From Gammaproteobacteria bacterium (lineage in GTDB: Bacteria > Pseudomonadota > Gammaproteobacteria > Steroidobacterales > Steroidobacteraceae), in contig JANYLM010000130.1 of assembly GCA_025357835.1 (NCBI GenBank), forward strand, positions 1 to 64,000: a stretch of 64,000 bases of DNA. Reading direction: 5' to 3'. The position numbers and the translations under genes are program-made. Shown here one piece after another: positions 1 through 8,217 of this stretch. Numbering within the stretch: position 1 is the stretch's first letter; the number at the start of each line of letters is the position of its first letter. Below the pieces are notes generated by a model. That model saw only the letters and a program-made list of their open reading frames with translations, was not told the DNA's origin and made no database searches.

Positions 1-21
1 TGTTTTATCGGCGCAAGGCTT

Positions 22-954
22 TTGAATTCGACTCTAACATTGAATCTTAGTATGGCATTTGCTTGCGCGCTTCTTGGGCTATGGTGGCGCGAATTCGTTC
101 GACAGACACATTTTGTAAATTTGCGATACGAGCGCGCACTCCATATCGATGCCATTTACTGTCTGGCGACTTCCTTAGCATTGGCGATTATTGTCGCGAT
201 GACCAAACTGAATACGACTGCGGTGTTTTGGTGCATGGCATCTGGGGCGGTAATTTCGACGGCAATCCCGCTGTTTTTGATGCTTCGTGGCGTTCAATTC
301 AACGCGTCGGCAATCAGACGAGATGTTGCTCTATCTTGGCACGTGGGGCGGTGGGACGTGGCCGGTTCCATAGTTACTTGGGGTTATGCGCAAAGCTATA
401 TTTATTTTGCGGCTCTCCATGGAGGGTTGGATGCAGCAGCCGAAATTTCCGCCGGTCGACTGTTAGGCATGCCGTTGGCGCTAGTGTGGGCTTCATATGC
501 GAACGTCTTACGCCCTAGAGCATCACGACTTCTCGCAACCTCATCGAACGAGAGAGCTCAACAATTGGCGGTGCAGTCTGCTTTACTGGTCATAGGCCTC
601 TCGCTGGTATACGCGTTGATTGTTTTTGCCCTGATTCCGCAACTGGCGTCCACGCTCTTTGGTGGAAAATTCCCGAGGCTTAGAACAATATCTATGTGGT
701 GGATCGCATATTTTACGTTGACGGGCATCAGTACCGTGGCCGTAAGCGTGTTGCGCAGCGCGCTACAGTTTCAACAAGTGTTTCACCGACAAGTTATAAA
801 TTGCGCACTTGCAGTGGTACTTCTTACGGGTAGCCTGGAGTTTGCAGCTTTAGAATCGCTCGTCGTGGCGATGGTCATAGTGGAGGCTATCTCCGCGGCG
901 CTTCTTTGGCGAGTCGCCAAATCCGCTATATCGCGACATCAACAAGCCCCATAG
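22..954 (+). CDS. Wzx-like polysaccharide flippase / oligosaccharide transporter, probably 5'-truncated by the window edge
   Basis: Polytopic hydrophobic protein with the C-terminal pattern of polysaccharide flippases (GRLLGMPLALVWASYANVLRPRASRLLA); adjacent to EPS genes. Confidence 0.65.
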   Translation: MNSTLTLNLSMAFACALLGLWWREFVRQTHFVNLRYERALHIDAIYCLATSLALAIIVAMTKLNTTAVFWCMASGAVISTAIPLFLMLRGVQFNASAIRRDVALSWHVGRWDVAGSIVTWGYAQSYIYFAALHGGLDAAAEISAGRLLGMPLALVWASYANVLRPRASRLLATSSNERAQQLAVQSALLVIGLSLVYALIVFALIPQLASTLFGGKFPRLRTISMWWIAYFTLTGISTVAVSVLRSALQFQQVFHRQVINCALAVVLLTGSLEFAALESLVVAMVIVEAISAALLWRVAKSAISRHQQAP

Positions 955-1141
955 TCCAATTGCATTGCTAAACATCCGTAGAGTGCCTCGGCCGGAAAAT
1001 CCCATTCGTTTTAGAGCCGTGACACTCATGTCATCGCCATGCAATTGCGTTTTGGTATGTTCGAACTCAACCTGAAGGCTAAGTGTCTGCCGGTTACCGC
1101 TATCAAGGGCGGTTTTGCAGGATATGACCAGGAGTAGCGCG

Positions 1142-1975
1142 ATGATTAGGAAGTCAGTACTCGTAGCGGCATCCACATTTATAGGGTTGCTTGAATTGGC
1201 TAGCGTTAATCCCGCTCGTGCGGAGGTGATCACCTATCTCGCAACTGGGACAATAGCCCGGGTTACAGGAAGTTTTTCACAGCCTGTGGCCACTGGCGAC
1301 ATTTGGACTTTGACATACAGTGAATTGTCCAATGCGCCGCCAGATACTCCGATTACTACTCCGGGAGGTGCTACGAGCGGGACGCTTGGCCACTACTCCA
1401 ATCAGTTAGGCTGGACGCTCACTGTTGCTGGTAGCACTGTGTACTCCACCGGCGGCGCGCAGACGCTTGGCGGCACGACCATTAGTGTCTACAACGATGT
1501 GTCATACCTAACACTGCCGAATTTGCCGACAAGCCACCTCGATGAGTACGTTACTACCGTTAACGATCTGTCCGCATACTCTTCGCCATTTGTCAGTCTC
1601 GCTGCCTCGGCCACAACTGTTGCTCCCGCGGCGCCCCCAAGCCTCTTCACATCATCGTCACTTCCGAGCTCCGCCATAAATATCGGGGCCACCGATACCA
1701 GCAGCATAACTATGAATTCTGGCGTGCCTGGGGTAGCTTTTTACGGGACGGTGATGTCCAAAGTACCCGTACCGTTGCCTGATTCCGTGTGGCTGCTCTT
1801 GGCGGGTCTGTGCGGTTTCGCGGCGACCGTTCGGCATATAGAGATCGATCAGGTTGTGGGTTTTGATCACCGCCGCGACATCTCGATTGACGAACTCGCT
1901 GCCGTGATCGTGCACGACTCGCGGTTTGGCGTCTTTGACCGCTTCGAGCGCCGCCTGCAGCTCGAGGGCGACTGA
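1142..1975 (+). pseudogene. VPLPA/PEP-CTERM-type secreted protein; extreme C-terminus replaced by IS3 sequence
   Basis: Signal peptide MIRKSVLVAASTFIGLLELASVNPARA; C-terminal VPVPLPDSVWLLLAGLCGFAATVR sorting-signal-like segment, then read-through into antisense IS3 transposase from about 1836. Confidence 0.7.
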
Positions 1976-2518
1976 TTGGCCGTCGAGGCTGATGAGCAGT
2001 TTGTGGTGCACGATGTATCGGCTGTAGGCATCGACAAAGCTCAGCAAGAAGTAGAACCGGGCGGCGACCCATACGTACATGACGTCGGTATGCCATTGTT
2101 GATTCGGTCCATTGGGCCGGAAGTTGTATTCGCCGCTCGAGACCGTCGAGCGTTTCCAGCGCGATAACAGATCGGCATCGCTCAACACACTGTAAACTGT
2201 GCTCTCCCCGACGCAGGCCACTCCCGCATCGACCATCATCCAGGTGAGCTTCCGATAACCGATCTTCGGGTACTGCAGGGCAAACTCGCAGATCCCGGCT
2301 CGCTCCTCGGGCAGCACCTCGTACACGCGGCAGGGTTGGCCAGCCCGATCCTCGAGGCTCTCACGCTTCCTCCAAGCGTAGAAGACGCTGCGCGGCACGC
2401 CCAGAGCAGCGAGTGTCCGATACACCCGCCACCCCGAGCGTCGTTTGGTTTGCTCAACGATCTGCATCACGGCCGCTTTCGTCTCCGCCGGTACCCGGAA
2501 TAAATCTTCCAGCTTCAA
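1658..2518 (-). pseudogene. IS3-family transposase OrfB, truncated; residues after HNLIDLY are not transposase
   Basis: NQQWHTDVMYVWV...VVHDHGSEFVNRDVAAVIKTHNLIDLY integrase core; final DDE Glu segment (HPESNG..ERF) absent. Confidence 0.85.
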
Positions 2519-2880
2519 ATCCTTTTTTTTAACTCCAGGTTCTCCGCCGTGATCTCTGCGATCACCGCACGCATCCGTTCAATTTCCGCCTTGTGCCGAG
2601 CTTCGGGATCGTCCTTACGCGGCTTTCGCTGCGCATCGCGCTTCAGCGCTACCGCCGAGCCGCCCTTGGCCACCGCCCGCCATCGATACAGCACCGAGGG
2701 CGATAGGCTGTGACGCCGGCACACCTCGCTCACCGTCACGCCGGGCTGGTCCGCCTCGCGTAGAATCTCTAGTTTCTGGTCAGCCGTAAATCGTCGATGT
2801 TCTCGTTTGCTCATCCACTTCGCTCCATCTGCGGGACGCCCGCAGCAGCTCGAAGTCTCTCATTTCCGCGCTAGCATTTT
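1836..2880 (-). mobile_element. Truncated IS3-family insertion sequence (orfA intact, orfB 3'-truncated); outer boundary approximate
   Basis: HTH_Tnp_1-like orfA, rve-domain orfB and A8G slippery site; orfB homology stops at about 1836-1842 inside the neighbouring gene. Confidence 0.8.
2515..2814 (-). CDS. IS3-family transposase OrfA
   Basis: MSKREHRRFTADQKLEILREADQPGVTVSEVCRRHSLSPSVLYRWR HTH_Tnp_1 pattern. Confidence 0.9.
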   Translation of the reverse strand: MSKREHRRFTADQKLEILREADQPGVTVSEVCRRHSLSPSVLYRWRAVAKGGSAVALKRDAQRKPRKDDPEARHKAEIERMRAVIAEITAENLELKKRI

Positions 2881-3186
2881 GTCCAGAAGTCGCTGAAGCT
2901 ACACAGCTGCGTGCAGCGATTGCGAAGCGATCAGTCAAAAATATCCCTCAATGGAATACGTACTTGCCCACCGACTGCGTGAGAACAATGGTCAGATCGG
3001 GCTGGAATTACACCACCTAATCCAGGCGCGACGAGTGAAGAGATTCAGACGCACGGACTGGAGACGCGAACAGTGGCGGCGGCGAAGCCGTAGTTAACTA
3101 ATCCCGTTGTATTACCCAATACCGTGACAAGCTTAGCCTGACCAAAATGCGACCGGCCTTTGTATCCCCGGAACGAGGATACTCAT

Positions 3187-3819
3187 TCACTTCCGAGCCA
3201 CGAAGATATCGTGCTCTACGTGCCATTGAAGATGATGGTCTCGTGCCCAGTTAACTAGGTAGTCGATAGGCGGGTAGGCCGAGAACTCAGGCAACTGCGG
3301 ATCAAAGCAGCGAACGTCATCTATGAGCACACAAACTTGTTTCAAACGGTCTAGATGCTCACCAATGTTTTTAAGTTCATCGACTATGGGGGTATCCCGC
3401 TGACCTTTAAAAGTTGGGCCGGCCGAGTAGTGGCCATCGAGCCAGAAATTGACGTCTCCGCTTATCATGGGAAGTAGCTTCGGAAACTCGCTTTCACTGG
3501 TGCTGTTCAGAATCACAACGTTCTTGAAGTCCTTAAAATAATTCACCGCATTCTTGAATAGCGTGGGTTCCGGCTCGATGCTGTACACCTTCATAGCGTG
3601 CTTCGAAAGAAAGTGAGTCGTCTGACCCAAGAAGGTCCCCGTTTCAATCCAGGTGGCACTAGGTATGCCGTTTCGAAGTAGGCACGCTTGTTTGATGAAG
3701 TGCGGGCTCGGCGATGCAAATTGTCTCTTAGCCCACTGAAGGTAGCCCCTTACGAGGCTCAATAGCCTATACGGATACGAGTACCTAATCATTGATTGCA
3801 TTGCATTGCATTGTCTCAA
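3187..3819 (-). CDS. Class I SAM-dependent methyltransferase-like protein
   Basis: WIETGTFLGQTTHFLSKHAMKVYSIEPEP motif I-like region; located in EPS locus. Confidence 0.55.
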   Translation of the reverse strand: MRQCNAMQSMIRYSYPYRLLSLVRGYLQWAKRQFASPSPHFIKQACLLRNGIPSATWIETGTFLGQTTHFLSKHAMKVYSIEPEPTLFKNAVNYFKDFKNVVILNSTSESEFPKLLPMISGDVNFWLDGHYSAGPTFKGQRDTPIVDELKNIGEHLDRLKQVCVLIDDVRCFDPQLPEFSAYPPIDYLVNWARDHHLQWHVEHDIFVARK

Positions 3820-3917
3820 TAGGAATTTGGACTTCGATCTCTAACTACAGAACTTTGTCTTACTACTGTGACAATTGAAATACAGAATAGGCTGCAACTG
3901 GAATCGGGAGTCCTCGA

Positions 3918-4688
3918 ATGTCTATCGATTTAAGATCTACTACCCCGCAAATGATTTTCAGGGCGATGGGGCTCATTGAGCGCGCGTTTGCTTACTCACG
4001 GGGCCGAGGATATGGCGCCACATCAGTGGACCAGGAAATAAAGCTTGCTTTTCGGATGGCAAAGGCAACTCCTCGGCTTGCAATAGACATTGGCGGAAAC
4101 GTAGGGAAGTACACGGCGGGCTTGCGAGCAAGGGCACAAGACCTTGAGATCCATGTTTTTGAGCCCTCTGCAACGAATATTGCAAAGTTGAGGGAGCGGT
4201 TCGGAGAGGACCCGAAAGTGGCGCTCGTCGAAAGTGGGTTATCCGATCGGTCTGGATCCGCAACTCTCTTTTCAAACGCGCCGGGATCAAGCCTCGGAAG
4301 CCTTACGAAGCGAAATCTTGATCATTTCGACATCGCTTTCGAGTGCAAGGAGATGATACATACCATGAGGTTCGAGGACTATTGGACGACCGTTTTGAGT
4401 GGACGGCAACTGGATATCGTCAAGATCGATGTGGAAGGTCACGAACTTGCCGTACTGGGCGGGTTCGGCCAGGCGTTATCGGCGACGCGGGTTTTACAGT
4501 TTGAGTTTGGTGGATGCAATATCGACACGCGTACTTACTTTCGAGACTTCTGGTATTTCTTTGCGGAAAGAGACTTCGATTTGTACCGTGTTACACCAAT
4601 CGGGGCCGAAAAAATCGGTCGATATCGCGAAAGCGAAGAGGTGTTCACCGTGACGAATTACATCGCGCTAAATCGGGCTATGCATTGA
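3918..4688 (+). CDS. FkbM-family methyltransferase
   Basis: AIDIGGNVGKYTAGLRAR...VFEPSATN...VKIDVEGHELAVLGG typical FkbM motifs. Confidence 0.85.
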   Translation: MSIDLRSTTPQMIFRAMGLIERAFAYSRGRGYGATSVDQEIKLAFRMAKATPRLAIDIGGNVGKYTAGLRARAQDLEIHVFEPSATNIAKLRERFGEDPKVALVESGLSDRSGSATLFSNAPGSSLGSLTKRNLDHFDIAFECKEMIHTMRFEDYWTTVLSGRQLDIVKIDVEGHELAVLGGFGQALSATRVLQFEFGGCNIDTRTYFRDFWYFFAERDFDLYRVTPIGAEKIGRYRESEEVFTVTNYIALNRAMH

Positions 4689-4878
4689 ATTTCGCCGGAA
4701 ATAGCCGGAAATATCGTCAGGATAGCGCCATCAATCCGCTTTGTGATCATTCTTCAATGACTACGGCACATAGCCGTTAGTGGTTTTTGGGTAGGGCGCG
4801 AGCGACTGCGCCCCACGTGTCACATTCCTGAAATGTAAAACACGCTGAAATAGCGCTCTAAGATCGGGAGCTAGATGA

Positions 4879-6474
4879 ATGATCATGCAGAATACTCAGG
4901 AGGTGCCCCTAAACTTACAGGCTTGGCGCCTTCCGCTTGGGATGGTTGCCGTCGCGCTCGGTGTAGCAGCAGCCGTTATGTACCTGTTCTGGGATGGCCT
5001 TACTTACATGTGGGGCACTTGGATGATTACCCCGGAATACAGTCACGGAGTGCTCATTCCGTTCGTCAGCGCATTTCTAATTTGGCAAAATAAAGATCAA
5101 ATCGAGAGACTGCCGATGACCGGAAGTTGGGGGGGGCTCGTTTTGGTTACCCTCGGTGGCTTGATGCTCATCATCGGCCAACTTGCAACGGTCTATACCA
5201 TCGTTCAATACGCGTTCATTGTCACAGTAGTCGGTCTCGTACTCGCGCTTTCAGGGAGTCAGGCTTTCCGCCTTTTTGCGATTCCCCTCGTTTTTCTCTC
5301 CTTTATGGTGCCTCCGCCCTATTTCGTGCTCCACAATTTATCGACCAAATTGCAATTGCTGTCGTCCGAATTCGGCGTTTGGTTCATGCGGTTGCTCGAT
5401 ATCAGTGTTTTTGTCGAAGGCAACGTGATCGATTTGGGGGGCTACAAGCTCCAAGTGGCTGAAGCCTGCGATGGCCTGAGATATCTCTTTCCAATGATGA
5501 CCTTGGGTTTCCTATTCGCCTATTTTTATAAGGGCGCGATGTGGAAGAGACTCTTCGTGTTCGCTTCGAGCTTTTTTATCACAATTTTCATGAACAGCTT
5601 TCGCATCGGCACGATCGGTGTAATGGTCGAACACTGGGGCATTGGCATGGCGGAAGGATTTCTGCACGAGTTCCAAGGCTGGGCGGTATTTATGTTCAGC
5701 GCCGTGCTTCTCATTGTTGAAATCGTGCTGCTCAATCGCATCGGTCATGAGGCCGGAACGTGGCGACAGCTATTCGGAATTGAATTTCCCGCACCAACAC
5801 CGAAGGGATACTCGGTGCGCGATCGCACGATGCCCCGGCAATTCCTCGGCGCCGCAGCGCTGTTGCTGCTGTTTATGACGATTTCATTTGCTTTGCCGCG
5901 GCCAGTGGAAAACGCACCCCGGCGCGCCGCGTTCCTTGCTTTTCCAATGGAAATCGGCAAATGGAGCGGGCGTTCGCAAACAATGGAAGGCGTATATCAG
6001 AATGCTTTGAAATTGGATGATTATCTGCTGGTCGATTACAACGACGGTATTGGTCCGCCGGTCAATTTGTATATCGCCTACTACAGCTCGCAGCGTAAAG
6101 GCGAGGCCGTTCATTCCCCAAGATCCTGCCTTCCCGGCGGCGGATGGCAGTTTCGCGGTTTCGATCAGCGGACGCTGCAGGAAGTGAAAATCAACGGTGA
6201 GCCGCTCCGGGTGAATCGAACCTTGATTGAACTCGGCAACCAGCGTCAATTGGTCTACTACTGGTTCCAGCAACGTGGTCGCGTCATTACCAACGAATTC
6301 GCGGTCAAATGGTATTTATTTTGGGATGCACTGACACGCCACCGCACTGACGGAGCATTGGTCCGTCTGATCGTGGCGCTGCCGCCGGCAAGCAACGAAT
6401 CGGAGGCCGATCGCCGGCTGACGGACCTGGCAGGTCGCATTGCGCCGACACTAACCCAATTCGTGCCGAATTAG
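4879..6474 (+). CDS. xrtD: Exosortase (XrtD/VPLPA-CTERM-specific type) with C-terminal EpsI domain
   Basis: Polytopic N-terminus with VAEACDGLRYLFPMM (Cys), MNSFRIG (Arg), FLHEFQGW (His); EpsI-like HSPRSCLPGGGWQF and YWFQQRGR. Confidence 0.85.
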   Translation: MIMQNTQEVPLNLQAWRLPLGMVAVALGVAAAVMYLFWDGLTYMWGTWMITPEYSHGVLIPFVSAFLIWQNKDQIERLPMTGSWGGLVLVTLGGLMLIIGQLATVYTIVQYAFIVTVVGLVLALSGSQAFRLFAIPLVFLSFMVPPPYFVLHNLSTKLQLLSSEFGVWFMRLLDISVFVEGNVIDLGGYKLQVAEACDGLRYLFPMMTLGFLFAYFYKGAMWKRLFVFASSFFITIFMNSFRIGTIGVMVEHWGIGMAEGFLHEFQGWAVFMFSAVLLIVEIVLLNRIGHEAGTWRQLFGIEFPAPTPKGYSVRDRTMPRQFLGAAALLLLFMTISFALPRPVENAPRRAAFLAFPMEIGKWSGRSQTMEGVYQNALKLDDYLLVDYNDGIGPPVNLYIAYYSSQRKGEAVHSPRSCLPGGGWQFRGFDQRTLQEVKINGEPLRVNRTLIELGNQRQLVYYWFQQRGRVITNEFAVKWYLFWDALTRHRTDGALVRLIVALPPASNESEADRRLTDLAGRIAPTLTQFVPN

Positions 6475-6481
6475 GCACGAT

Positions 6482-8122
6482 ATGCTGTACGGCATGCCCT
6501 TTCTGATGGCCATGGTGGTAACCATGGCTTGGATGCCGGTATTCGCACGTGTCGCGCATCATTGGGGCGTGGTTGACAGGCCGGGTGCGCGAAAGGTGCA
6601 TGCCGCGCCTATCCCGCGCATCGGTGGCATCGCCATGGTCATCGGCGTCATGGTCGCGGCACTCATCGTGATTCCCCTCGAACCTCGAGATTCATGCTTC
6701 CTTCTGGCGGCAGCTGTGCTCGCCTGCTTCGGAGTGTTGGATGATCGCTTCGATTTGGACTACCGCGTCAAGCTCATCGGTCAGCTCCTGGCGGTCTTGA
6801 TCGTGGCTATCGCGGGCGGCACACAAATTCAGTCGATTACTCTCGACGAGCGGATATGGCTGCCGCAATGGGTTTCTCTGCCCCTGACTGTGGTTTTCCT
6901 GGTGGGCATCACCAACGCCATCAATCTCGCGGACGGACTAGATGGATTGGCCGGAGGCACGACCTTCCTGTGTCTCGGTGCTGTCGCGATGTTGGCCCAC
7001 AGCAGCGGGCAACTCGTCAGCGCAGCGCTCGCAATGGCATTCGCGGGCGCAGTTCTTGGCTTTCTGAGATTCAACACGTTTCCCGCTACGGTTTTCATGG
7101 GCGATGCCGGTAGCCAGGTGCTCGGTTTTGCCGTGGGTGTCCTAAGCCTGCGGGCCACGCAGAGCAGCGATAGTGCGGTAAGTGCCGCTTTGCCGGTGTT
7201 GCTGTTGGCTCTGCCGATTCTCGACACGTTAAGCGTGATGGTGCAGCGAGTTAGTGAAGGCCGCTCGCCGTTCAGCGCAGATAAGAATCATATTCACCAC
7301 AAACTGCTTCAGTTTGGGTTCGACCATCACGAAGCGGTAATGGTGATTTACGCAATTCAAGCCGATCTATTCTTGATGGCTTACTGGCTGCGATTTGAGT
7401 CCGATCTGACGATCATCTCGGTCGTCACAATCTTTTTTATTGCGTCTCTCGTGATCTTGCAGACTGCGACGCGACGCGGGTGGCGATTCCGCCAGGGAAG
7501 CGCGGCCGGTTCCGACTCTCCTTTGTCGCGGTTTCTCGCTAAAATGCGTCAACCGGAATATTTGCCGCGATGGTCCTATGGCGCCGTTGCCGTCTCGGTT
7601 GGTGTTTATGCCAGTTTAATTCTGGCTAGAGCCGCTTCATTCGGCGGGGATATCCAAATTCTGCTGTTGGCGCTGCTCGCGGTCACTGTGATCTTGCTTG
7701 CCGTCCTGCGCGCTAAGCCGCTTAACATAATCGAAAAAGCTACTCTGTATGTTACGACGGCGGTGCTTGTGTACCTTGATAGTGCCGTGCTCCCCGAGCA
7801 TCACATGTTTGCGGCGCTGGGTTGGGCGGCAGTTTTGGTTGCAGGCGGCGGGACCGCAATGCGATTGCGATTGTCCCCGGACCGACGCTTCGTTTTGACG
7901 CCTTTGGACTTGATAGTCTTATTCGTTGCTCTTGTGGTTCCCAGCCTGCAGAGCAGTTTGGCGTTGCCGCACGGCAGCGCGGCCGGAATCGCCAAACTCG
8001 TGATCTTGTTTTATGCGCTCGAAGTGCTGCTTAGCCGCGTAAGCCTGGGCGTGGTGTGGTTGCGCTTGGCGACCGCGACGGTGTTGCTCGGACTGACGCT
8101 TAGGCCGCTTATCCCACTCTGA
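6482..8122 (+). CDS. WecA/MraY-family undecaprenyl-phosphate sugar-1-phosphate transferase with extended C-terminal membrane region
   Basis: DRPGARKVHAAPIPRIGG, NAINLADGLDGLAGG, VFMGDAGSQVLGF, SADKNHIHHKLL motifs. Confidence 0.88.
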   Translation: MLYGMPFLMAMVVTMAWMPVFARVAHHWGVVDRPGARKVHAAPIPRIGGIAMVIGVMVAALIVIPLEPRDSCFLLAAAVLACFGVLDDRFDLDYRVKLIGQLLAVLIVAIAGGTQIQSITLDERIWLPQWVSLPLTVVFLVGITNAINLADGLDGLAGGTTFLCLGAVAMLAHSSGQLVSAALAMAFAGAVLGFLRFNTFPATVFMGDAGSQVLGFAVGVLSLRATQSSDSAVSAALPVLLLALPILDTLSVMVQRVSEGRSPFSADKNHIHHKLLQFGFDHHEAVMVIYAIQADLFLMAYWLRFESDLTIISVVTIFFIASLVILQTATRRGWRFRQGSAAGSDSPLSRFLAKMRQPEYLPRWSYGAVAVSVGVYASLILARAASFGGDIQILLLALLAVTVILLAVLRAKPLNIIEKATLYVTTAVLVYLDSAVLPEHHMFAALGWAAVLVAGGGTAMRLRLSPDRRFVLTPLDLIVLFVALVVPSLQSSLALPHGSAAGIAKLVILFYALEVLLSRVSLGVVWLRLATATVLLGLTLRPLIPL

Positions 8123-8217
8123 GAGCCCCGGCCTTATTGACCGCTTCCGGGCCGACGTCACGGGAACGTCATGTGACGTGACTACACTTTTCGGCCAATC
8201 CCATTCGGAATTCAACG

